A stretch of DNA of 64,000 bases, from assembly GCF_900091445.1 (NCBI RefSeq), contig NZ_LT607733.1, positions 5,111,001 through 5,175,000 of the forward strand, written 5' to 3'. Source of the DNA: Micromonospora echinofusca (lineage in GTDB: Bacteria > Actinomycetota > Actinomycetes > Mycobacteriales > Micromonosporaceae). This document shows positions 16,979-24,394 of the stretch, in pieces (position 1 is the stretch's first letter; every line of letters starts with the position of its first letter). Below the pieces are notes generated by a model. It searched no databases. It saw only the letters and a list, made by a program, of their open reading frames with translations, and was not told the DNA's origin. The position numbers and the translations under genes were made by a program.

Positions 16979-17569
16979 GTGATCCCCGCCCCGCGCGAGA
17001 CCCCCGCCGCCAGTCCGACCGGTGACGCGGGCGCCGCCGCGCGGGAGTCGGCGACCGAGTGGGCCCTGGCCGCCCGCGACGGGGACCCCGTCGCCCAGGC
17101 CGCGTTCGTCCGGCTTACCCAGGCCGAGGTGTGGCGCTTCACCGCCGCGCTGGTCGACCCGGACAGCGCCGACGACCTGACCCAGGAGACCTACCTGCGG
17201 GCGTTCCGGGCGCTGCCGGCGTTCGAGGGCCGCTCCAGCGCACGCACCTGGCTGCTGGGCATCGCCCGCCGGGCCTGCGCCGACCATCTGCGCACGGTCG
17301 TCCGTCGCCGCCGGCTCGGCGAGCGGCTCGCCGCCAACGCCTGGACGGACCGGCCGCACCCGGACCCCGCCGGCCAGTTCGGCGCCGCCGACCTGGTGCG
17401 CCGGCTGCCCGCCGAACGACGCGCGGCGTTCGTGCTCACCCAACTGCTCGGCCTGTCGTACGCCGAGGCCGCCGCCGTGGAGGGGGTGCCGGTGGGCACC
17501 ATCCGCTCCCGGGTGGCCCGGGCCCGCAACGACCTCGTCGAGGCGGTCGGCGACGCCCTCGCCGGATGA
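16979..17569 (+). CDS. ECF RNA polymerase sigma factor
   Basis: 196 residues. Region 2 near 30-100: AQAAFVRLTQAEVWRFTAAL, SADDLTQETYLRAFRALP, ARTWLLGIARRACADHLR. Region 4 near 135-190: LPAERRAAFVLTQLLGLSYAEAA, then VPVGTIRSRVARARNDL. The longer open frame upstream is not coding; GTG 16979 follows a -10 box. Neighbours suggest a regulon of envelope copper handling and disulfide chemistry: anti-sigma, CopC-CopD and YcnI on one side, MauE and DsbA on the other. It precedes the MauE gene by 31 nt and is probably co-transcribed with it. Confidence 0.88.
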   Translation: MIPAPRETPAASPTGDAGAAARESATEWALAARDGDPVAQAAFVRLTQAEVWRFTAALVDPDSADDLTQETYLRAFRALPAFEGRSSARTWLLGIARRACADHLRTVVRRRRLGERLAANAWTDRPHPDPAGQFGAADLVRRLPAERRAAFVLTQLLGLSYAEAAAVEGVPVGTIRSRVARARNDLVEAVGDALAG

Positions 17570-17600
17570 CCGGGAACTTCCACCGGGGACGGGACGACCA

Positions 17601-18125
17601 ATGATCGTGACCGCACCGCACACCCGGGTCGCCCGCTGGCCCGCCGTCCGTCCCTGGCTCGGGGTCGCCGTCCGGCTGGGCCTGGCCGCCGTGTGGCTGG
17701 TCGCCGGCGGCAGCAAGGTCGGTGACCTGGCCGCCTCCGGTCGCGCCGTCAACGCCTACCAGGTCATGCCGTACGACCTCGCCACGGTGATCGGCGCGGC
17801 GCTGCCCTTCGTCGAGCTGGCGCTGGGCCTGCTGCTGCTGGTCGGGCTGGCCACGCGACTCTCCGCCGGGATCTCCGCGGCGCTGCTGGTGGTCTTCATC
17901 GTCGGCATCGTCTCGGCCTGGAGCCGGGGTCTCGCCATCGACTGCGGCTGCTTCGGCACCGGCGGGGAGCTCGCCGAGGGCCAGACCCCGAGCTACCTCC
18001 CGGAGATCCTCCGGGACCTGGGATTCCTGGCGCTGGCCGGGTTCCTGCTGATCTGGCCCCGCACCCCCGTCTCCGTGGACGGTTGGCTGGCGGGGGACGC
18101 ATCCGTGGAGGACGAGGATGAGTAG
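17601..18125 (+). CDS. MauE/DoxX-family membrane redox protein
   Basis: 174 residues with four membrane helices. AAVWLVAGGSKVGDLAA and MPYDLATVIGAALPFVELALG are the MauE/DoxX core. CGCFG near residue 115 is the conserved Cys pair seen when MauE proteins work with thioredoxin-like partners. It probably passes electrons or disulfides across the membrane to the DsbA-like protein encoded next, whose ATG lies inside its last codons (8-nt overlap). The two should be made together. Confidence 0.85.
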   Translation: MIVTAPHTRVARWPAVRPWLGVAVRLGLAAVWLVAGGSKVGDLAASGRAVNAYQVMPYDLATVIGAALPFVELALGLLLLVGLATRLSAGISAALLVVFIVGIVSAWSRGLAIDCGCFGTGGELAEGQTPSYLPEILRDLGFLALAGFLLIWPRTPVSVDGWLAGDASVEDEDE

Positions 18126-18834
18126 TCGCAAGGGGCAGAAGGGCGCCGCCCGGGTGGTCCGCGAGCAGCTGGCCCGGGAGCGGCGGCGCAAGCGCACGCT
18201 CTGGGTCTCCGTGGCCGCCGTGGCCCTCCTGATCGTCGCCGGCCTCATCGGCTGGAGCGTCTACTCCAGCCAGCGCTCGGACGACTTCACCGCGCCCACC
18301 GGCTCGAACGAGGCCGGCACAGGGATCGTCGCCGGTTCGGGCCCGGTCACCGTCGACGTCTACGAGGACTTCCTCTGCCCGGCCTGCAAGCAGTTCGAGC
18401 AGGCCAGCGGCCCGACGATCGACCAGCTCATCAGCGAGGGCAAGGTCCGGGTCGTCTACCACCCCGTGGCGTACCTGAACCGCTTCTCCACCACCCAGTA
18501 CTCGACCCGCTCCTCGGCCGCCTCCGGCTGCGCGGCGGAGGGCGGCCGGTACCGCGAGTACGCCAAGGCGCTGTTCGACCGGCAGCCGCCGGAGGGCGGC
18601 GCGGGGCTCAGCGACGCGGAACTGGTCGACATCGCGGCGGGGGCCGGCATCGACCGGGACGGCTTCGCCTCCTGCCTGCGGGAGGGCACCTTCAAGCCGT
18701 GGACCGAGCACGTGACGGAGGAGGCCAGCAAGGCCAACATCACCGGCACCCCGACGATCCTGGTCGACGGCGAGGAGATCGCCGACCGCAGCCCGGAGGG
18801 GATCAAGGCGGCGGTGGAGGCGGCCGGCAAGTGA
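18118..18834 (+). CDS. Membrane-anchored DsbA-like thiol:disulfide oxidoreductase
   Basis: 238 residues. Very basic cytoplasmic start (REQLARERRRKR), a single membrane helix at about 29-48, then a thioredoxin fold of the DsbA/BdbD group. Active site is DFLCPAC (Cys87, Cys90), and the cis-Pro loop is TGTPTILV near 215. Two further Cys (SGCAAEGG, ASCLREG) could form a structural disulfide. It oxidises or isomerises thiols of exported proteins. It overlaps MauE upstream and the next gene downstream (GTGA), so this is a coupled operon. Confidence 0.88.
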   Translation: MSSRKGQKGAARVVREQLARERRRKRTLWVSVAAVALLIVAGLIGWSVYSSQRSDDFTAPTGSNEAGTGIVAGSGPVTVDVYEDFLCPACKQFEQASGPTIDQLISEGKVRVVYHPVAYLNRFSTTQYSTRSSAASGCAAEGGRYREYAKALFDRQPPEGGAGLSDAELVDIAAGAGIDRDGFASCLREGTFKPWTEHVTEEASKANITGTPTILVDGEEIADRSPEGIKAAVEAAGK

Positions 18835-19916
18835 TCCGCCACCTGACCCGCGCCGGGCTGGTGCTCGTCGGCGCGCTGGCCGCGACGGTCGCGTTCGCCG
18901 GGCCGGCCGCCGCGCACGGCGCGGACGCCCCCGACGGCACCGACTACCGCGCCGAGGTGAACGCCGTCACCCCGGCCCGCCCCGGCCTGAGCGTACGGAT
19001 GATCGAGGCGGGCGCGCGGCTGGAGCTGACCAACACCGGCGACCGCCCCGTCGAGGTGCTCGGCTACTCCGGCGAGCCCTACCTGCGGGTCGGCCCCGAC
19101 GGCGTGTACGAGAACGCCCGCTCCCCCGCGACCTACCTGAACCGGACCATCGCCGGGGACACGCGGCTGCCGGCCGAGGCCGATCCCGCCGCCGCACCGG
19201 ACTGGCGGCGGGTCGACGGCTCCGCCACGGTGCGCTGGCACGACCAGCGGGCCCTCTGGCGGGAGTCGGCGCCGCCGCCGCAGGTGCGTGCCGCCCCCGA
19301 CCGGGAGCACCGGGTGCGGGACTGGACGGTGCCGCTGCGCGCCGGCACCGAGGCGGGGGAGATTCGCGGCACCCTCGACTGGGTGCCGCCGCCGGACGCG
19401 TACGTCTGGTGGGTGGTCGCCACGGTCGGGCTGCTGGCCGTGGGGGCGCTCGGGCTGCTGCCGGCCCGCTCCGGGCCGGGCGCGCGGGCGCTGGCCGGGG
19501 TCGGCGGGCTGCTGGTCCTCGGCGGGGTGGCGGCGGTGGTGTTCACCGTCGGCCGGGAGCTGGACGCCGGCGCGCGGGGCGTGCTCGGAGTGCTGACCGG
19601 CCTGCTGGGCGGCCAGGTCTGGGCGCTGCTGACCGGGCTCGGCGCCATCGCCGCCGGGGTCTTCGCGCTGGCCCGCCGCCCGGCCGCCGACTTCGCACTG
19701 GCACTGGCCGGGGCCTGCCTGGCGCTCTTCGCCGGGGTGGCCAACGCCGCCGTCTTCGCCCGCGCCGTCGCCCCCGTGCCCTGGCCGGCGACGACGGCCC
19801 GGATCCTGGTCGCCCTGATCCTCGTCGCCGGCGTCGGCGCCACGGCAGCCGGCGCCCTCCGCCTCCACGCCGCCCGCCCCTCTCCCCACCCTCACCCCCC
19901 GCCCCTCGTCCGCTGA
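18831..19916 (+). CDS. Secreted/membrane protein of the copper-thiol block; function unknown
   Basis: 361 residues from GTG 18831, which overlaps the DsbA stop by 4 nt. Signal peptide LVLVGALAATVAFAGPAAAHG leaves a mature N-terminus beginning HG, reminiscent of the His-first copper proteins nearby. The extracytoplasmic half (about 25-175) contains LELTNTGDRPVEVLGYSGEPYLRV, a beta-sandwich-like stretch, and DWTVPLRAGTEAGEIRGTLDWVPPPDAY. The rest has about six membrane helices. No named family was recognised. Coupling to DsbA and proximity to CopC/YcnI suggest a role in metal or cofactor handling at the membrane; that is inference. Confidence 0.75.
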   Translation: MIRHLTRAGLVLVGALAATVAFAGPAAAHGADAPDGTDYRAEVNAVTPARPGLSVRMIEAGARLELTNTGDRPVEVLGYSGEPYLRVGPDGVYENARSPATYLNRTIAGDTRLPAEADPAAAPDWRRVDGSATVRWHDQRALWRESAPPPQVRAAPDREHRVRDWTVPLRAGTEAGEIRGTLDWVPPPDAYVWWVVATVGLLAVGALGLLPARSGPGARALAGVGGLLVLGGVAAVVFTVGRELDAGARGVLGVLTGLLGGQVWALLTGLGAIAAGVFALARRPAADFALALAGACLALFAGVANAAVFARAVAPVPWPATTARILVALILVAGVGATAAGALRLHAARPSPHPHPPPLVR

Positions 19917-19961
19917 CGGTCAGGGGACGGCGTGCCGCCTGGGAACGGCCGGAGGCGGCGG

Positions 19962-19967
19962 TAGGGT
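19962..19967 (+). promoter_or_regulatory. -10 element of bcp (leaderless)
   Basis: TAGGGT with 6 nt to ATG 19974. Confidence 0.5.
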
Positions 19968-19973
19968 CGTGCC

Positions 19974-20450
19974 ATGACCGCGCCCGACCGCCTCTCCCCC
20001 GGTAACCCCGCTCCGGAGTTCAGCCTCCCCACCGACACCGGCGAAACGCTCTCGCTGGCCGACCTGCGCGGCCGCAAGGTCGTCCTGTACGCCTACCCGG
20101 CGGCCATGACGCCCGGCTGCACCACGCAGGCCTGCGACTTCCGCGACTCGCTCGCCTCGCTCCAGGCCGCCGGCTACGAAGTCGTCGGGATCTCCCCTGA
20201 CAAGCCCGAGAGTCTGGCGAAGTTCCGCGAGCGCGACGCCATCACCTTCCCGCTGGTCGCCGACACCGACAAGTCCGTGCTGACCGCCTACGGCGCGTAC
20301 GGCGAGAAGCAGTCGTACGGCAGGACGGTGACCGGCGTGATCCGCTCGACCTTCGTGATCGACGCGGACGGCAAGATCGAGCGCGCGCTCTACAACGTCA
20401 AGGCCACCGGTCACGTCGCCAAGCTGCGCCGGGACCTCGGGTTGGACTGA
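19974..20450 (+). CDS. bcp: Thioredoxin-dependent thiol peroxidase (BCP, peroxiredoxin)
   Basis: 158 residues, cytosolic. Peroxidatic Cys49 and resolving Cys54 sit in the BCP motif TPGCTTQACDF. GISPDKPESLAKFRE and VIRSTFVIDADGKI are family marks. It reduces hydrogen and organic peroxides with thioredoxin as electron donor. It appears leaderless and is followed by its own hairpin. Its proximity to the DsbA/MauE genes may be coincidental because it has its own promoter. Confidence 0.95.
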   Translation: MTAPDRLSPGNPAPEFSLPTDTGETLSLADLRGRKVVLYAYPAAMTPGCTTQACDFRDSLASLQAAGYEVVGISPDKPESLAKFRERDAITFPLVADTDKSVLTAYGAYGEKQSYGRTVTGVIRSTFVIDADGKIERALYNVKATGHVAKLRRDLGLD

Positions 20451-20484
20451 GGCGCCGGCGCACGCCGTCCGCCCGTTTCGCGGC

Positions 20485-20524
20485 CCCCGGTGCCCGGTCG
20501 CGCCGCCGGCCGGGCACCCGGGGG
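20485..20524 (+). terminator. Terminator of bcp
   Basis: GGTGCCCGG pairs with CCGGGCACC and the stem extends through CCC/GGG with one bulged C; 12-nt loop. It ends about 60 bp before tRNA-Leu. Confidence 0.65.
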
Positions 20525-20585
20525 GTCGACCTCCGTGGCCGGGCCCACCACCGTTGCGGCACGACACTCTAGACTCAGCGGGTCG

Positions 20586-20668
20586 GCGGGAGTGGCGTAA
20601 TGGCAGCCGCGGTAGGTTTAGGTCCTATTGTCCGAAAGGACGTGGGGGTTCGAATCCCCCCTCCCGCA
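20586..20668 (+). tRNA. tRNA-Leu (anticodon UAG)
   Basis: 83 nt. Acceptor GCGGGAG/CTCCCGC, anticodon stem-loop GTAGGTTTAGGTCCTAT with TAG, the long variable arm of class II tRNAs (TGTCCGAAAGGACG), T arm GGGGGTTCGAATCCCCC. CCA is not encoded. Confidence 0.96.
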
Positions 20669-20736
20669 CCGAGCACCGCCTGTCGCGCGCATCACGATCG
20701 CGGGTCGGCGCGGGCCCGCGCGGTCAGGATTACCGG

Positions 20737-21276
20737 GTGAGCCTGCGCTTCGTCCTCGATCCCGAGCTGACCCCCGAGCTGCGCGAGCAGATCGTCGACC
20801 TCTGGGGCGACGTCACCAACGCCGGCGGCGCGGTCGGCTTCGTACCACCGGTCACCGCCGCCGACGTCCGGCACACGGCGGAGCCCACCTTCGCCGACAT
20901 CGTCGACGGCCCGGACCGCCTGCTCACCGGGTACGCGGGTGAGCGACCCGTCGCCGCGCTGATCTTCTGCGACAACCGGTTCGACCTCAAGGCACACTGG
21001 TGCGTGCTGAAGCGGGTGATGGTCCACCCCGACACCCAGGGCCACGGGTACGGTGCCGCGCTGATGCGCGAGGCCGAGCGCCTCGGCCGCACGATGGGCT
21101 GGGAGGCGCTGCACGTGACCGTCCGGGACGGGCTGGGGCTGGACCGGTTCTACCGGCGCCTCGGTTACCGGGAGATCGGCCGGCTGCCCGGCGCGCTGCG
21201 GGTCGCTCCCGGCGACGACCGCGACGAGATCCTCATGTGGCTGGACCTCACCGCCCCGGGGGCACCTGCCCGCTGA
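20737..21276 (+). CDS. GNAT-family N-acetyltransferase
   Basis: 179 residues. The acetyl-CoA binding motif A is clear near 95-125: KRVMVHPDTQGHGYGAALM (R/Q-x-x-G-x-G/A type), followed by ALHVTVRDGLGLDRFYRRLGYREIG, the usual GNAT C-terminal beta strand and helix. Acceptor is unknown. GTG 20737 is used because the longer frame runs into tRNA-Leu. Confidence 0.85.
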   Translation: MSLRFVLDPELTPELREQIVDLWGDVTNAGGAVGFVPPVTAADVRHTAEPTFADIVDGPDRLLTGYAGERPVAALIFCDNRFDLKAHWCVLKRVMVHPDTQGHGYGAALMREAERLGRTMGWEALHVTVRDGLGLDRFYRRLGYREIGRLPGALRVAPGDDRDEILMWLDLTAPGAPAR

Positions 21277-21327
21277 GCGGAGCGCGTCCGCACCGCAGCC
21301 CCGGACCGGTGCGCCCCGCCCCGGCGG

Positions 21328-22143
21328 TCAGCCCACCAGCAGCTCGTCGCCGAGCGCGATGCTGCCCGTTTCCTCCGGAACCAGGTGCAGTCCGAAGAGG
21401 AGCTTCCGGTTGACGTTGCGGTGGCGGCCCAGGGTGCGCAGTGGTTCCTTCCCGCGTACGCCCGTCTCCTGGTCGGTGGTCGTGACCACGCAGCGGTCGC
21501 ACGGCCCGGCGGCGCGGAAGCGGACGCCGCCGATGCGCAGCGGGCGGCCGGCCCAGTCGTCCTCGGCCCAGGCCGACGCACCCTCCACCACCAGGTTGGG
21601 GCGGAACCGCGCCATCGGCACGGGCTCCTCGCCGGCCTCGGCGAGCCAGCCGTTGAGCGCGTCGAGCGAGGCGGCGGTGGCCAGCAGCAGCGGATAGGCG
21701 TCGGCGAAGCTGACCTGGTCGCCGGTGTCGTGCTCCCGGCCCCCCGGCGGGATGTGCCGGGTCGGTCGGGCGAGCCAGACCAGCCGGGCGGCGCGGCCCA
21801 GGACCTGACCGACCCAGGCGTCGGCCGCCGGCCCGGCGGGGAGCGCGGGCACCGGCAGCTTCCGGTTGCGGAACGTCCGCACCGCGACCGGCTCGCCGCC
21901 CGTCGGCTCGGGCACGTCCAGCTCGGGATGCCCCTCGGCGCGCAGCAGCAGCCCGCCGCCGTGCGGCGTGGCGTGCAGGGCGACCAGACGCACGGTCTCC
22001 CGCTGGGTGACGCCGACGCCCCCGGCGTCGACGATCATCCAGCGCCGGTCGCCGGCCAGGCCCCACGGCTCGACCGGCGCGACGTCGTGGTCGAGCCGGT
22101 GGCAGCCCTTGACGGGGTACGTGTGGATGGCGCTCAACCGCAT
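21328..22143 (-). CDS. MOSC-domain protein (YcbX/mARC-like molybdenum cofactor sulfurase C-terminal family)
   Basis: 271 residues. N-terminal MOSC_N beta-barrel (LSAIHTYPVKGC, WGLAGDRRWMIVD) and C-terminal MOSC domain with GPCDRCVVTTTDQETG, whose Cys is the likely molybdenum ligand, and a final GDELLVG. These proteins reduce N-hydroxylated bases or carry Moco sulfur. ATG 22143 gives the canonical N-terminus; the frame is open 32 codons further upstream, without family similarity. There is no ferredoxin domain, so a separate electron donor is needed. Confidence 0.9.
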   Translation of the reverse strand: MRLSAIHTYPVKGCHRLDHDVAPVEPWGLAGDRRWMIVDAGGVGVTQRETVRLVALHATPHGGGLLLRAEGHPELDVPEPTGGEPVAVRTFRNRKLPVPALPAGPAADAWVGQVLGRAARLVWLARPTRHIPPGGREHDTGDQVSFADAYPLLLATAASLDALNGWLAEAGEEPVPMARFRPNLVVEGASAWAEDDWAGRPLRIGGVRFRAAGPCDRCVVTTTDQETGVRGKEPLRTLGRHRNVNRKLLFGLHLVPEETGSIALGDELLVG

Positions 22144-22235
22144 GCGCCCACCCTGCCACGGCCCGCGGCCGACCGTTGCCCCGGAGAGTGCTGGGCTGCC
22201 CACCCGGACGTCCGCGCCGGGTCTGAGGGGGCGCC

Positions 22236-23069
22236 TCACCAGGCGACGCCGATGCCGTCTCCCGGATACCAGTGGTTGGCGGGGGTCTCCCGGTAGGCGA
22301 GGAACCGCCGGCCGGTGCGCTCGGCGTGCTCGGCGAGGACGTTGGTGGCGGTGACGTTGTCGGTGAGCAGGAACGCCCCCGGCGCCAGCCTGCTCTCGAC
22401 CGCCTCGAACTCGCGCTTCTCGTGGGCCCGGCTGTGATCGCTGTCGTGCAGGAAGAGGTCGACCGGCCGGTCGAGCGCGGCGATGGAGGCGATGGAGTCG
22501 CCGATGACCAGGTCGACCACCTCCGACCAGGGCGCGGTACGGGCGAGGTAGCCGGCCTCGGGGTTGATGTCCAACGAGGTGACCCGGCCGGGGTGGCCGT
22601 CGGCGACGTTACGCAGCAGCGCGGCGGCGAGCACGCAGCTGCCGAGCCCCTTGTCGACACCGGTCTCGACCACGTGCGTCGGCTTCGTGGCGCGCACGAT
22701 GGCGTACCAGCCGATGCGGCGGGCGTAGCGGACCTGCCTGTCGGCCAGACCCCGGCGGGCGGCGCCGGCGGTGGCGGACTCGATGTGCCGGCGCAGCACG
22801 TCGTCCGACTCGATCTCGGCGAAGTACGCCCGGACCTGCTTGACGGGCACGTCGCAGACCACGCTGACGAACCAGGCGAGGTGGTGGCGGCTCAGTTTGG
22901 TCAGCTCGTACGTGTAGTTGTGATGCTCCCGCGAGGTGACCAGCCAGCGGGCCGACGTGCGCAGCACCTTGGCGTCGTGGCGGGCGACGCGGGCCAGGCG
23001 CTTGGGGAAGGCCGCGACGGGGGCGAGGCGGGTGCGGGCGATGGCCCGTCGGAGCTTCGTTGCGTCCAC
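22236..23069 (-). CDS. Class I SAM-dependent methyltransferase
   Basis: 277 residues. Motif I is VVETGVDKGLGSCVLAAAL near 133, then VTSLDINPEAGYLA (motif II acid), VDLVIGDSI and VDLFLHDSDHSRAHEKREFE, typical of the Methyltransf_24 group. The first 110 residues are helical and basic. The substrate is unknown; members near glycan loci often methylate sugars or small acceptors. GTG 23069 is divergent from the LCP gene that opens the polysaccharide region, so it may belong to that locus. Confidence 0.82.
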   Translation of the reverse strand: MDATKLRRAIARTRLAPVAAFPKRLARVARHDAKVLRTSARWLVTSREHHNYTYELTKLSRHHLAWFVSVVCDVPVKQVRAYFAEIESDDVLRRHIESATAGAARRGLADRQVRYARRIGWYAIVRATKPTHVVETGVDKGLGSCVLAAALLRNVADGHPGRVTSLDINPEAGYLARTAPWSEVVDLVIGDSIASIAALDRPVDLFLHDSDHSRAHEKREFEAVESRLAPGAFLLTDNVTATNVLAEHAERTGRRFLAYRETPANHWYPGDGIGVAW

Positions 23070-23221
23070 GCAAGGGTTCTACCAGCCGGAAGCGAACAGG
23101 TGTAGGGGAAAGCTCCGTTGGCCCGGGTGAGGTGGACGGTGTGCGACGGAATGGGACGGGTCGGCACGGATGGGGGCCGTCACCAGCCGGATGAGGGTAC
23201 GCGCACGTCCACGCGGATAAG

Positions 23222-23227
23222 TAGCAT
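23222..23227 (+). promoter_or_regulatory. -10 element of the LCP gene (leaderless)
   Basis: TAGCAT with 7 nt to ATG 23235. Confidence 0.5.
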
Positions 23228-23234
23228 CGCCGCC

Positions 23235-24284
23235 ATGCCAGTTCCACAACAGTTCGTCGAGCCGGACGCGGTCGCCGACCAGACCGAACGCCAGCCGGGC
23301 AAGCACGCGAAGCCTCGTCGCCGGTGGCGGCGCGTCGCCCTCGTCAGCCTGCTGGTGGTTGCGCTGCTCGGCGGCGGCGGCCTGATCGCCGGCGGGCTCT
23401 ACCTGCGTTCCGTGGAGTCGGACATCGAACGCGTCGACGCCTTCGCGGACGTTCCCGAGCAGGGCCGCCCGCAGGCGGTGGCCAAGGGCGCGATGAACAT
23501 CCTGATCCTGGGCAGCGACACCCGTGACCCGGAGAGCACGTCGGGCTCCCGCACGGACACGATCATCCTGGCCCACCTGCCGAAGGACCGGTCGAGCGCC
23601 CAGCTGATCTCGATCCCCCGGGACACCTGGGTAGCCGTGCCCCGGTCGAAGGACGGCAGCCAGGGCGGCCGCGACGCGAAGATCAACGCCGCGTACGCGT
23701 GGGGTGGCGTGCCGTTGATGGTGCAGACCGTCGAGAAGTTCACGAGCGTGCGGATCGACCACGTCATGATGGTCGACTTCGCCGGCTTCAAGGAGATCAT
23801 CGACGCCCTGGGCGGCATCGACATCGACGCGGAGAAGTCCTTCACCTCGATCCACCCTCCGTTCCGCACCTTCCGGCAGGGGGTGCAGCGGATGGACGGT
23901 GAGACGGCGCTCGACTACTCACGCCAGCGCAAGCAGTTCCCGGACGGGGACTTCGCCCGCATCCGGCACCAGCAGCAGGTCATCAAGGCGATCCTGGACC
24001 GCGCCGTGTCCGGGGGCATCGTCACGAACCCGGGAAAGCTGAACTCCTTCGTCAAGGCGACGTCGAACGCGGTGTCGGTGGACGAGAAGATGTCCCTGTT
24101 GAGCATGGCGACCGACCTGCGTGGACTGCGCGGCGACAACCTGCGCTTCATCACCAGCCCGACGAAGGGCACCGGTCGGGTGGGTAGCGAGAGCGTGGTG
24201 TTCGCGAACACCGAGAAGGCCAAGTCCTTCTACGACGCGGTACGACGCGACGCCGTAGCGGAGATCGTCAACGCCGGAAAGTAG
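23235..24284 (+). CDS. LytR-CpsA-Psr (LCP) family cell wall glycopolymer ligase
   Basis: 349 residues. Basic cytoplasmic N-terminus, membrane helix at about 33-55, then the extracytoplasmic LCP domain: NILILGSDTRDPESTSGSRTDT (Asp and Arg of the active site), LISIPRDTWV, KINAAYAWGG, GETALDYSRQRKQFPDGDFARIRHQQ. LCP enzymes move glycans from polyprenyl pyrophosphate onto peptidoglycan muramic acid. It lies at the head of the exopolysaccharide region, with the glycosylphosphotransferase 110 bp downstream. It is the likely last step that fixes the polymer to the wall. Confidence 0.93.
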   Translation: MPVPQQFVEPDAVADQTERQPGKHAKPRRRWRRVALVSLLVVALLGGGGLIAGGLYLRSVESDIERVDAFADVPEQGRPQAVAKGAMNILILGSDTRDPESTSGSRTDTIILAHLPKDRSSAQLISIPRDTWVAVPRSKDGSQGGRDAKINAAYAWGGVPLMVQTVEKFTSVRIDHVMMVDFAGFKEIIDALGGIDIDAEKSFTSIHPPFRTFRQGVQRMDGETALDYSRQRKQFPDGDFARIRHQQQVIKAILDRAVSGGIVTNPGKLNSFVKATSNAVSVDEKMSLLSMATDLRGLRGDNLRFITSPTKGTGRVGSESVVFANTEKAKSFYDAVRRDAVAEIVNAGK

Positions 24285-24394
24285 GAGGTCGTACTGCCGT
24301 CCCGGCTCTGGTGACACGCGCGAACCGGTCGTATCCTTCGTTCGCCTCGAAGCTGCCGCGCGCCGCCGGGGCAGTCAACGGGGAAGGACCGACC

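Noticed and set aside
14286..17142. Very long frames (about 890-910 codons, both strands) across the copper genes
   Set aside because: Their translations are compositionally biased and cover well-supported CopC-CopD, anti-sigma and sigma genes in other frames.
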